NCBI GenBank assembly: GCA_009889585.1
Contig: WUQV01000271.1
Location: 1 to 13,219 of the forward strand
DNA from: Candidatus Bathyarchaeota archaeon
GTDB taxonomy: Archaea; Thermoproteota; Bathyarchaeia; Bathyarchaeales; WUQV01
DNA length: 13,219 bases
Reading direction: 5' to 3'
Shown here: one piece after another, positions 5,515 through 13,219 of the stretch
Numbering within the stretch: position 1 is the first letter of the stretch
Layout of the letters: every line of letters begins with the position of its first letter
Notes under the pieces: generated by a model
Told to the model about the DNA's origin: nothing
The model's input: only the letters and a program-made list of their open reading frames with translations
Databases searched by the model: none
Made by a program: the position numbers and the translations under genes

Positions 5515-6990
5515 TTAGAAAAGCTGGGCCTCTAGAAGGGCTTTACCCTTATTTGTTAGCCTATAGTAATGTCGCTTACGCCTACCGGCTATTGCATAAG
5601 CTCTCACCCTCTCTATCAGCCCCGTCCCTTCTAGCTCAAGTAGATGTTGATAAATCGTTGGCAACCTCAAGCTTATATCGGCCTTCTTCCTCAGCTCCTT
5701 CCCAATATCATATCCATACATATCCCTCTTAGAGAGCAACTTTAATATTTCAAGCTTCGTACCAGCAGGCCTAATTATAAACCCGCCCTTCTTCCTAAAT
5801 AACAGCTTGCTCAAATCCCCAGCCCTCTTGGTCAACTTCATCATCGTAACGGGATCCTTAAGCCCCGTCCCTGTGATGACGCATACCACCCTATCCGTTC
5901 TGTCGACAACGCCTACATCGACCAAGTGCTTCAAGGCCGCTATTGTCGTCGTTGCAGCCGGCTCCGCAAATATGCCATCGCATTCGGCCAGCAGGCTTAT
6001 CGCCTTAAGCATCTCATCATCGGAAACGGCTACGGCGACTCCATTTGTTTCCCTCATGGCTTTAACGGCTAGGTAGCCAGCTAAAGGCCGCTCGATCCCG
6101 ATGTCGACCGCTAACGTTCGAGCTTTCGCTAAGGGCTCAACGTCTTGCTCCCCCTTCTTGAAAGCTGCAACTATCGGGGCAACTCCTTCAGCCTGTACCC
6201 CCACGAGCCTCGTCTTCACAGAGTCCAAGATGCCGATGGACACTAGTTCCCTTAATCCCTTCCAGATCATGGAAATATGGCTTCCATTACCCATAGGGAC
6301 GATTATCCAATCCGGCTGTTTCCACTTAAGCTGCTCACAGATCTCATAAGCCGTAGTCTTTAAGCCCTCAAGATAATACGGGTTACCTGGAGTGATCAGA
6401 TAGTATCCATTACTAAAGGTCTCCGCTTTGAGAGGTTCCTCTGCATAATCCCTCCCATACACTACCTCTGCCCCATAAGCTATGATCTGATACAGCTTTC
6501 CGAGATCGATTCTAGTTGGTATTGTGACTTTACACCTTAAGCTCGCCTTTGCAGCATAAGCTGCAACTGAAGCCCCTAAGTTCCCTATGGCATAACATGC
6601 TACAGCTCCGTAACCGAACCCTTTAGCCGTAGAAACGTCGACGGATACCCCACGATCTATGAACGATCCCGTTGGATTCGTCGTCTCATCCTTGAGATAA
6701 AGCCTCACGAGACCGAGCTTCCTAGCTAAGCCTTCAGATTTATGTAGAGATGTCCATCCCTCGCCTAGGCTTACCCTCTCTGAAGATCTCGGAATAGGCA
6801 GGAGCGCGGAATACCTCCAAATGCTGGACTCCTCTTTTTCGAACGATTCCTTACTATGGGCTTCCGCGATCTTCGATAGATTATAATCAACCCATAAAAT
6901 GCCGTTGCACGAAGGACATGAATAAATTACCCTATCTAGACCAAACTCCCTTCCACAGCGCGTGCACACCAATCTGGAAGCCAAGGACAT
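5515..6990 (-). CDS. Threonine-synthase-like PLP-fold protein fused to a PadR winged helix, lacking the catalytic lysine
   Basis: 491 residues. Residues 1-36 are a zinc ribbon (Cys9, 12, 25, 28). Residues ~70-395 are a fold-type-II PLP enzyme most like threonine synthase (phosphohomoserine to threonine): LGEGWTSL, KDETTNPTGSF, GNLGASVAAYAAKA, PMGNGSHIS, TGTGLKDP. Residues ~408-491 are PadR-type: EILKLLSKRDMYGYDIGKEL, LRLPTIYQHLLELEGTGLIE, GRRKRHYYRLTNKGKALLE. The family motif SFKDRG is SFIDRG here: Ile111 (codon ATA, plus-strand 6658-6660) replaces the Schiff-base lysine, one base from AAA. Nearby the usual S/T-G-N before GASV is IGN (Asn137 kept), and GNGG is GNGS. The frame is otherwise perfect. 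Start: ATG 6990, with an in-frame stop 15 nt upstream and GGGG before it. Normal threonine synthesis is unlikely; it is either an early pseudogene or a PLP-fold sensor driving PadR. An unfused lysine-bearing paralogue may exist elsewhere. Confidence 0.9.
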   Translation of the reverse strand: MSLASRLVCTRCGREFGLDRVIYSCPSCNGILWVDYNLSKIAEAHSKESFEKEESSIWRYSALLPIPRSSERVSLGEGWTSLHKSEGLARKLGLVRLYLKDETTNPTGSFIDRGVSVDVSTAKGFGYGAVACYAIGNLGASVAAYAAKASLRCKVTIPTRIDLGKLYQIIAYGAEVVYGRDYAEEPLKAETFSNGYYLITPGNPYYLEGLKTTAYEICEQLKWKQPDWIIVPMGNGSHISMIWKGLRELVSIGILDSVKTRLVGVQAEGVAPIVAAFKKGEQDVEPLAKARTLAVDIGIERPLAGYLAVKAMRETNGVAVAVSDDEMLKAISLLAECDGIFAEPAATTTIAALKHLVDVGVVDRTDRVVCVITGTGLKDPVTMMKLTKRAGDLSKLLFRKKGGFIIRPAGTKLEILKLLSKRDMYGYDIGKELRKKADISLRLPTIYQHLLELEGTGLIERVRAYAIAGRRKRHYYRLTNKGKALLEAQLF

Positions 6991-7211
6991 AAGCCAGGAC
7001 CCCTATCTCACCTCAATCATTCAGCGAGCTTGATGATGGCTTTACCCTTAGTCCCGTCACATCATATCGCATCTCTGAAACAAGGGGCTTCTGATGGACT
7101 CTGATGGACTCGCCTGAGAGCCCTCAGGGGCAAACGCCATCTTAAATGACATGCACCTTGCGCTAGACATGGGATATCATGATAACTCGACGAAGTAGAT
7201 AGATAACTTTT
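6991..7211. promoter_or_regulatory. Leader region of the PadR-fusion gene with repeats and palindromes
   Basis: It contains a tandem 10-mer CTGATGGACT x2 (7091-7110), a hairpin CCTGAG-AGCC-CTCAGG (7113-7128), a minus-strand TATA-like CATTTAAG (7140-7147) and a 10-bp palindrome TATCATGATA (7175-7184). On the minus strand the TATA lies about 150 bp before the ATG, so a leader of about 125 nt is possible. The palindrome is a candidate operator for a dimeric regulator, perhaps the PadR fusion itself. No gene is seen here. Confidence 0.4.
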
Positions 7212-7227
7212 TCCCTATATATAGGGA
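7212..7227. repeat. Perfect 16-bp palindrome over the stop codon of the second MFS relic
   Basis: TCCCTATATATAGGGA covers the TAG stop (7217-7215) of the minus-strand MFS frame and is preceded on the plus strand by TTTT. The core TATATATA also resembles a TATA box, so it could be a two-way promoter, an operator or a terminator hairpin. CCTATATATAGAGG at 5449-5462, beyond the other end of the fusion gene, is very similar. Confidence 0.5.
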
Positions 7228-8452
7228 GGTTCCGACACATTTTCTTCCATTTTGAAGCACTCCTCCCGCCTTCTTCTCCCTTCCCTTAGTAAGCTACAGA
7301 TTCCGAGGGCCAATAGTCCTACGAATAAGCTTAAGTACCAAGGCCCCTCCTTCCCGAATAGATCCCAGATCCGTCCGCTGATTAAAGGGCCAGTTGACAT
7401 GCCTAAACTTAAGAACGTCCCATACAATCCAAAGTACCTCCCCTTTCCTTCAGTCGGAGCAATGGCCGCTACGAAGGCTGCAGTAGCTAGATGGAAGAAG
7501 AGCTCACCTAGCGTGATGATCACGATGGAGATGGCTAAATCTAAGAAGGACTTTGCGAAAGCTAAACTAAAGAAGCCCGTCGTGATAAGGGCCAATCCGA
7601 TCAACATTGACATCTTTTTCGGAGCTTTATCTATGTAAATTGCGATTAACATCTGTAACAAAAGGACCATTATAGCATTAAGGGAGAAAGGCAAGCCTAT
7701 CTGAGCATCGCTGATACCAAGTATCGAGGCAAGAGCTGGAAGGAGAGCATCCAAATTTGCGTATATAACGAATCCTAAGAAGGTTACTAAGCAAAGGATG
7801 CCTAAATCCCGAGACAGCAAGCGGGATATTAATGTTAAGCTGATAATGCTACTCGCTGCCTTCTTTTTTCTCATACCATTGCTAGAGCCCTTAATGAGGA
7901 ATACCAAGAATAATCCTATCAAGGATGAAGCGGAGGCTATGGAAAAGTTAGTTCAAATGAATAGTTTTGAATAAGAAATCCTCCAGGAGGAGCAACTATC
8001 CATGCTACATTATAAGATACACACCATAAAACTTAAGCCCTTCCATAATAATGCTTATCTGTGAGGTCTGTGATAAAGGCTTGAGAGGACACGGACCATA
8101 GCGCACACATTAAACCCATAATTAAAGCGATTATGTATATGCCGATTAAGTCGCGCGTATAAGTCAGAGCGAATACCGTCATCGTCAAACCTCTATAGGA
8201 GATGGCAAGCTAGATCCTCCTACCCAATCTATCCGCCATGATTCCAGCGGGAAGTTGGGAGATCGAGATGAAGAGGAAATATGGCGAGAAGAAAGCGCTT
8301 ACATCAGTTGGCTTTAAGCTTAGTTCTCTATGGAGGAGAATTGAAAGAAATGGAGCGATGATCGCTGAAGTGAAACTACTGGTAAAGAAGGAGGAGACTA
8401 AGAGCCGTAGATTTGAGCTGCCAATGGAATATATCCCTTGAGTATGCTAATC
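7215..8452 (-). pseudogene. Major facilitator superfamily transporter relic (second)
   Basis: Near full-length MFS permease on the minus strand, broken in the N-terminal half. From about 8447: SSNLRLLVSSFFTSSFTSAI, APFLSILLHRELSLKPTDVS, SPYFLFISISQLPAG then IMADRLGRR (motif A), followed by an in-frame TAG (8212-8210). The same frame goes on with GLTMTVFALTYTRDLIGIYI, ALIMGLMCALWSVSSQAFIT and DLTDKHYYGRA to TAA (8035-8033), then NVAWIVAPPGGFLIQNYSFE. A frameshift near 7945 leads to an intact 235-residue C-terminal half (from about 7922): GLFLVFLIKG, a central charged loop RKKKAAS, then six helices with GFVIYANLDALLPALASILG and MSTGPLISGRIWDLFGKEGP. No credible start codon remains before SSNLRLL. 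Decay is milder than in the first MFS relic. Substrate unknown. Confidence 0.88.
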
Positions 8453-8911
8453 GATGAACCTGACGAGCCATACTTACCTATAATCCTAATATAAGAAGAT
8501 CTGAAATAACAACCTAGATCAACGTTCTATTATACTTTCTAAAAGCGACAGAAGTGAAGAAGAGATACCGTGAGTGGCCGACGGCAATAAACGCCCTGTG
8601 CCACAGCTGGCCGTCTGAAGGCGCGACTAAGGGATTTCTGATGGGCAATGAACGTGCGCCACTTGCTCATGTGATGCGAGCGATCACGATGAAGCAAAAC
8701 CGCTTTTAAGCATCATGAAAGCTGGTCTGGATGTATCGAACGGACCTAGTCGACGTTAACCTTCAGCTCAGCTCCATTGAGGACTAAAAAGATTAACTCC
8801 TGAAAATTTAAGCCTGAATTAAAGCAGCAGTTCTTAAATCGCCAATTGAGCTGTCCCTCAAGCCGTAAGTTTTTTATGCTTACCTCCTTTAACTCAACGC
8901 GAGGCGTAGAT
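8453..8911. other. Intergenic region with GC-rich segment and promoter elements
   Basis: No gene supported. 8570-8700 is notably GC-rich with pairing potential (GGCGC at about 8620 with GCGCC at about 8658; GTGAT/ATCAC at about 8671-8687; TGGCCGACGGC near 8576 with GCTGGCCGTC near 8610), so it could be a non-coding RNA. CGCTTTTAAG (8701-8710) is a TATA-like box; behind it is only a 14-codon frame (MKAGLDVSNGPSRR). A third AT-rich stretch lies near 8831-8840 (TTCTTAAATC). The plus-strand frame at 8238-8441 to its left is the complement of the MFS relic, not a gene. Confidence 0.4.
8866..8878 (+). promoter_or_regulatory. TATA-like box of the surface-protein gene
   Basis: AGTTTTTTATGC, with predicted transcription start near 8900. 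This puts ATG 8912 just inside the message, with GAGG (8901-8904) as a Shine-Dalgarno, and excludes the upstream TTG at 8846 as start. Confidence 0.55.
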
Positions 8912-11900
8912 ATGGGAAAAAACTCGACGTTGACGCTTCTTGCAATGCTCGCAATAATCATGATCGAACCTTTGATGGTATTCGCGGTTCAATCAAATGT
9001 AACGTTTACCATAACTTCAACCAGTATTGAAGCGAAATTGGTTCGCTCACCGGAAGAAGTCTACTCTATGCAGCCCGCCCTCATCTTTGCACATGTTATA
9101 GGTGAATTCAAATCAATAGAGTTGAAAGTTACGGTTCATATAAGAGCTACCTTAGAGCCGAAAATACCAGGCGTTGATGTACCCTCTCCGCTGGAAATTA
9201 CCTATACTGCGCCAATGTTGCCTGTTTTACTTGCTCAAGGATGGTATTTCGTATCAATCCCAGGATTTCCTGCTGAAACTTATAAATTCGAATATGACCC
9301 GCCAGGCCCGCCACCGCCGATTTCAGTATGCTTAAGGGTTGAAAGCGAAGTAAGCTACAAGCTCATCGTAGACGGTAAAATCGTTAGCTCCGATAGTTAT
9401 ACAGTACTTGAGGGTCGAGGAAGAACATTACCACCTCTCGTGTTTTCGATAGTTCATGATGCTGTTAAAGATCGATCTATTTTAGATGAAACGTTCGGCT
9501 TAGGCCCAAAGGGCTGGGCGCTTCACGTAGAGCCGTTGAAGGTGCTCATTCTAGCTATTGACGATAAGGAAGTTAGTAGAATTGATTTCGAATATAGAGT
9601 TAGTAAAGGGCCATGGATGCAAGCTTCAGTTCGCGAAGATCCATTAATGAAAGAAATAAGGGAATTCATCAGCAGAGTGAATGAATTTATACGGTGGATC
9701 GAGGAGGAGATAAGGAAAATAAGGATAGAAGTCGACATTCCTGAAATATCCATTTCAATTCTAATAGCTAACGCTGAAATTCCGGCTCAACGCTTAGGAA
9801 GCTATGTAATGTTCCGTGCTAATGCCACGGATGTCGATGGTAACAAGCTCACCTCTCCTATCGGATTCTATTATGTTGTGAATAAGAAGAGCGATGTAAG
9901 AATTCTCGTAGTTGATCCATTCGTTTGGCTTTGGCTTCTTGAGGAGAACTTTAATCAATTCACTAGTCTACTCAAACAAAGCACAGATTACGATCTGCCC
10001 GCCGATATACTCGGCGATATGGCCTTTGTGAATAAGGCGGCGGAGCTCATCGAAAAATATGGAATCGTACCCTTTCATCATTGGGAGCTTCTCGGTAAGC
10101 ACTACAACCTTTATGTTATATGGCCGAACGAAAGAATTAAAGGGTTTCTTAAGGACAAAGCGGAAGGCGGCTTTGAACCACATGTAATAATTTTGAGCAA
10201 CTTGATGCTTGGGTTTAATGGAACGGAAACCGGCTATTGGAATTGGGATCTTAAAGACGTTGGGGTCTTAAGCGATATAGTTAAATACGTTAAGAAAAAG
10301 CACTCGGGGTTGATAGCGACTCATGGAACTCTTAGCGATTGGGTTGTTTGGACTAGCCCTGAGCCTAAGGGGCATTGCAAAGTTGGCTCTAGAGGGCACG
10401 TAGGCGATACGATTGAAGACATAGACATAATAGAAGAGAGAACGATAGCAGCGCTCTTAGGAATACCGTACTTAGCCGTTTGGGAGCTCGTTCGTGATAT
10501 GATAGCGAGCATCCTTTGCGCTTCCGAAACAACTTTGCCATTAGGGCTGATTGTAGGTTCCATCCCGCTGCAAGCCTCTTACGTACCCTTTAACGGTTCG
10601 ATGAGTTTAACTCGTGAAGGCGAGCTCTTAGGATGGAAAGTTCCAAAGGAGTTCAGTATCATGATACCAGGAGTGCATCAAGAGCTTAGTGTATCAGCCT
10701 ATACTCAAGTTGGTTGGCAATTAGGCATGCCAAGAGCGCTGGCTTATCTGGCTTGGAAGAAGGCTGATGAATATGAGCCGTTGACTAGAAGGCTATATGA
10801 AAGGCTTTCGAGGTTGATGGAAAATGTTACAGAAAGGGTTTATGCAAAGGAGAAGGTAGAAGGGCACTTAAGCTCATCGCTTAAATGGGGTCTTCTTAGC
10901 TTTTATAGGTCCATAGTAGCCGCTAATATCTCTGATTCGACCTTTACTTTAAGTGTATATGTACCAGCGTTAAAGGAAAATGTAACCCTAACGATAGATG
11001 TCGGAAAGGCGTTAGAACAACTCCTGCGATTGCTGCCGAGTAAGTTGGTTGCCATCTCTAAAGATCATATGGCCGGAATAATAGCTTATGATAAGTATTG
11101 GGATGAGAATGGCTATCGCTCGGTTTATTTCAGCTTCGAAGTAGAAGCCATTGAAGGGGAGATTGGCGAGAGGCTCCTCGTAGAGGCAGTTGAATGGACG
11201 AGAAGATGGGAGTATAAAGACATAACTACCTTGTTAAGAGGTCTTGTAAGGATTCCAAAAGAAATGGCTAAAAGGTTTGAGGATGCTATTAAGAAAGCTC
11301 CTGGAGTTGAAATAATCTCTAAAGGGCTTTTGCTTACTGAAGAGGGCCGTAACGTCATTAATATCAACGTAACAGAGTTTAGCGTTTATCGAGCAGTAAT
11401 TGCCCACCCAACTAGTGATAAGGCAAATGTGACGATTTTTGAAGGACCTGTTAAGGTACTGGTCACAAGCATTATCGAGAGGCTGACCGAGGTTGTGCTG
11501 ATAGCGAATAAAACTGGAGTTGCGAAGTTGGGGCTTAGCGTTAACCCGGATTCAAGCCTCAACTTGGGTTATATCGTCATAAAACACGAAATAGCGCCAC
11601 AGCCTATTGTTGAGCCAATAAGACCTGAAGATAAATTCTATACTAATACGACTAGAGTGATGTTCTCCGCTAAGGCATCTGGCTATGTTAAAAGAGCTGC
11701 TCTCATTATTAATGGGATCGAGTATGACATGACTTTTAACGATAAAACTGGCCTTTACGAAAGAGTGCTAACTCTTAAAGATGGAGCTTACAAGTGGTAT
11801 GTCAAGGTCTTTGATATATTTGATAGAGTTAGCACTAGCCTAGAACGAATTTTAACCGTAGATACGGTTCCGCCTCTGGTCATTATCGAATCACCGAAAG

Positions 11901-12790
11901 CTGAGTCGCTCTTGAAGGGAGAGGTAATGATAACGTTCACCGCTCTAGATGATAATTTTGATAGGGTAGAGCTTTATATCAATGGTTCTCTGGTTAAGAC
12001 TTGGATCGAGTTTGGAGTTCAAGCTTTCAAGTGGGATACCACAAAGGTAAAGGATGGAGCTTATGTAGTAGAGTTAATAGCTTATGACAAAGCCGCTAAT
12101 AAATTTAAGTCCAGTGTAAAGGTGATAGTGGATAACACACCTCCAATCTTAAAGATAATTCACCCAACTGAAGGCGCTGTTATCATGAATGAAACAGTAG
12201 TCATATCATGGAGTTCAATCGATGAAACTTCCGGAATAGCCAAAGTTGAGCTCAGTTTAGACGATGGTCCTTGGATCGATGTCACAGATAAAACGAGTTA
12301 CGTCGTAAAATTGATTGAAGGATTTCATTTCGTCAGGATAAAAGCAACCGATAGAGCTGGAAATGCTGCTGAAGGTCATGTCAGATTTAGTATCAAATTG
12401 GTGAAGTTGATCCCTATGTTTAAGGTGAGCAATCTTATCATAAGTCCAGCCGAAGTTATGAAAGGAGAGATCGTTAGAATTTATGTAGACGTTGAAAATA
12501 TTGGTAATGCAACTGGCACTTATAAAGTGGCTTTAACGATCGATGGAATATTAGAAGATGAGAAAGAAGTTGTTCTCGCTGCTGGGGCGTCTATAAGGGT
12601 TGTATTCGAGTTGAAGAAGGAAGTTGCGAAGACTTACATCGTTGGGGTTAACGGATTAAGAGGGACTCTTTCCGTGAAGGAGCCAATAGTTGTAGCTCCT
12701 CCGATCGATATCCTATTGCCTATCATCGGCATTATCGCTATCGTCGTGATTTCAACCTTAGCGTTTTTAGCTAAGAGAAAGAGGAAATAA
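8912..12790 (+). CDS. Large secreted, C-terminally anchored surface protein with GATase-like, Ig-like and CARDB domains
   Basis: 1292 residues from ATG 8912. Residues 1-28 are a signal peptide (MGKNSTLTLLAMLAIIMIEP then LMVFAVQS). ~30-310: beta-rich region ending in a charged helix (EFIRWIEEEIRKIRIEVD). ~325-600: an alpha/beta region reading DVRILVVDPFVWLWL ... YNLYVIWPNE ... PHVIILSN ... SGLIATHGTLSDW, similar in pattern to class I glutamine-amidotransferase/ThuA-like folds (DUF4350-type) without a clear nucleophile Cys. ~610-880: helical and beta part, unassigned. ~905-1165: three Ig-like repeats with VDTVPPLVIIESP and VDNTPPILKIIHP linkers. ~1168-1255: CARDB domain (NLIISPAEVMKGE ... VENIGNATGTYKV). 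1265-1286: membrane helix (LLPIIGIIAIVVISTLAFLA) and a KRKRK stop-transfer tail. Many N-x-S/T sequons suggest glycosylation. It is the healthiest gene of the window. Role unknown: adhesion, sensing or cell-surface processing. Confidence 0.88.
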   Translation: MGKNSTLTLLAMLAIIMIEPLMVFAVQSNVTFTITSTSIEAKLVRSPEEVYSMQPALIFAHVIGEFKSIELKVTVHIRATLEPKIPGVDVPSPLEITYTAPMLPVLLAQGWYFVSIPGFPAETYKFEYDPPGPPPPISVCLRVESEVSYKLIVDGKIVSSDSYTVLEGRGRTLPPLVFSIVHDAVKDRSILDETFGLGPKGWALHVEPLKVLILAIDDKEVSRIDFEYRVSKGPWMQASVREDPLMKEIREFISRVNEFIRWIEEEIRKIRIEVDIPEISISILIANAEIPAQRLGSYVMFRANATDVDGNKLTSPIGFYYVVNKKSDVRILVVDPFVWLWLLEENFNQFTSLLKQSTDYDLPADILGDMAFVNKAAELIEKYGIVPFHHWELLGKHYNLYVIWPNERIKGFLKDKAEGGFEPHVIILSNLMLGFNGTETGYWNWDLKDVGVLSDIVKYVKKKHSGLIATHGTLSDWVVWTSPEPKGHCKVGSRGHVGDTIEDIDIIEERTIAALLGIPYLAVWELVRDMIASILCASETTLPLGLIVGSIPLQASYVPFNGSMSLTREGELLGWKVPKEFSIMIPGVHQELSVSAYTQVGWQLGMPRALAYLAWKKADEYEPLTRRLYERLSRLMENVTERVYAKEKVEGHLSSSLKWGLLSFYRSIVAANISDSTFTLSVYVPALKENVTLTIDVGKALEQLLRLLPSKLVAISKDHMAGIIAYDKYWDENGYRSVYFSFEVEAIEGEIGERLLVEAVEWTRRWEYKDITTLLRGLVRIPKEMAKRFEDAIKKAPGVEIISKGLLLTEEGRNVININVTEFSVYRAVIAHPTSDKANVTIFEGPVKVLVTSIIERLTEVVLIANKTGVAKLGLSVNPDSSLNLGYIVIKHEIAPQPIVEPIRPEDKFYTNTTRVMFSAKASGYVKRAALIINGIEYDMTFNDKTGLYERVLTLKDGAYKWYVKVFDIFDRVSTSLERILTVDTVPPLVIIESPKAESLLKGEVMITFTALDDNFDRVELYINGSLVKTWIEFGVQAFKWDTTKVKDGAYVVELIAYDKAANKFKSSVKVIVDNTPPILKIIHPTEGAVIMNETVVISWSSIDETSGIAKVELSLDDGPWIDVTDKTSYVVKLIEGFHFVRIKATDRAGNAAEGHVRFSIKLVKLIPMFKVSNLIISPAEVMKGEIVRIYVDVENIGNATGTYKVALTIDGILEDEKEVVLAAGASIRVVFELKKEVAKTYIVGVNGLRGTLSVKEPIVVAPPIDILLPIIGIIAIVVISTLAFLAKRKRK

Positions 12791-12939
12791 GCGCGATTTA
12801 CCACCCACTTTTCTTTGTGAAATTTCGATCTTAACATGTTCCTTCAACACTCTCACTCAACGATCTCCACCTGAAGAATGACCTTTTTATCTTTATTCGG
12901 CGCTCCTCAGGGCCGTAGGTCCTAGGTCACCCTTTATGC
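12791..12939. other. Short intergenic stretch
   Basis: Nothing convincing. The GGGCCGTAGGTCCTAGGTC stretch near 12910-12928 contains the palindrome-like GACCTAGGACC on the minus strand. Confidence 0.3.
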
Positions 12940-13150
12940 TCAGCACATTAATCTCTTCTTCTGCTCATCCTCATACACTTCTCCATCTGTAGCCGTTCTG
13001 CTGTAATACCTCATCCACCAAGTCCTTAAAATCTAACAGGAGAGATACCTCGACGCCTCTGATATTGCTACTTCTGCTCTCTCTAGATGTCCATATTTAC
13101 GTCTTTTTAAGAGCTCACTTAAAGCCCTCATTTTACGGAATTCCCTTGTC
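12940..13150 (-). pseudogene. Possible relic of a small minus-strand gene
   Basis: Three short peptides in different frames look like pieces of one helical, charged protein: REFRKMRALSELLKRRKYGH + LERAEVAISEASRYLSC (from about 13144, stop near 13048), DFKDLVDEVLQQNGYRWRSV, and VYEDEQKKRLMC (stop 12942-12940). No family is recognised. The composition (Lys/Arg/Glu-rich heptads) fits archaeal coding sequence better than chance, but the support is weak. Confidence 0.35.
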
Positions 13151-13165
13151 TTGCAAAGAAACGCT

Positions 13166-13177
13166 AGCCTATAAATG
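13166..13177 (+). promoter_or_regulatory. TATA box for the gene starting at the right edge
   Basis: AGCCTATAAATG, about 35-40 bp before the start codon at 13210; predicted transcription start near 13200, just at the Shine-Dalgarno. Confidence 0.6.
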
Positions 13178-13209
13178 CAAGTTTACGATGACCTAAGCTG
13201 GAGGTGAGG

Positions 13210-13219
13210 ATGGTGGAGA
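13210..13219 (+). CDS. Start of a gene cut by the right edge
   Basis: Perfect GGAGGTGA (13200-13207) is followed by ATGGTGGAG; the product would begin MVE (ATG 13210) or VE (GTG 13213, which gives more usual SD spacing). Only three codons are visible, so no function can be given. Confidence 0.6.

Noticed and set aside
8238..8441. 67-codon plus-strand frame
   Set aside because: Its complement encodes clear MFS helices and the MADRLGRR motif, so the plus-strand frame is a shadow.
8846..8911. N-terminal extension of the surface protein from TTG 8846
   Set aside because: It would put 22 residues ahead of a proper signal peptide and overlaps the TATA-like box; ATG 8912 has GAGG upstream.

Overview
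The window reads as archaeal DNA, most likely from a thermophilic TACK-type lineage. Signs of this are archaeal TATA boxes upstream of several genes, one perfect Shine-Dalgarno (GGAGGTGA), an archaeal MRLVTV-type ribbon-helix-helix protein, an archaeal-type OMP decarboxylase, a PadR domain fused to a threonine-synthase-like enzyme, and a secreted CARDB/Ig-like protein with a C-terminal membrane anchor. The exact lineage cannot be fixed from the sequence.

Layout. 1-500: 3' part of pyrF (+). 562-741: small ribbon-helix-helix regulator (-), convergent with pyrF. 1046-1489: decayed 5' part of an AMP-forming acyl-CoA ligase (+). 1620-2072: GC-rich hairpins, a TATA box and an unassigned short ORF. 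2128-2448: small membrane-anchored coiled-coil protein made of a 21-bp repeat. 2468-2780: probable non-autonomous IS200/IS605-type element with both end hairpins and guide tetranucleotides, and a GC-rich interior that could be an omega-RNA-like transcript. 2918-4345 (-): three gene remnants joined head to tail by deletions (an unknown archaeal protein, ilvD/edd, panB). 4649-5395 (+): MFS transporter pseudogene. 5515-6990 (-): intact-length threonine-synthase-like/PadR fusion lacking the PLP-binding lysine. 7215-8452 (-): a second MFS pseudogene. 8912-12790 (+): 1292-aa surface protein, the only long gene that looks fully healthy. 12940-13150 (-): weak relic of another gene. 13210: start of a gene that leaves the window, with a clear promoter and SD.

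Main message. Most of the middle of the window is decaying. At least five coding remnants carry mixtures of frameshifts, all three stop codons and large deletions, while pyrF, the ribbon-helix-helix gene, the coiled-coil gene and the surface-protein gene stay open. Large deletions and gene fusions argue against simple sequencing error. The dead genes point to lost or redundant fatty-acid activation, 2-ketoisovalerate/pantoate synthesis and transport. The two most interesting items are the IS605-like element without transposase or TnpB, and the threonine-synthase/PadR fusion whose catalytic lysine is isoleucine. The latter may be early decay or a fold-type-II parallel to MocR-type sensor regulators.
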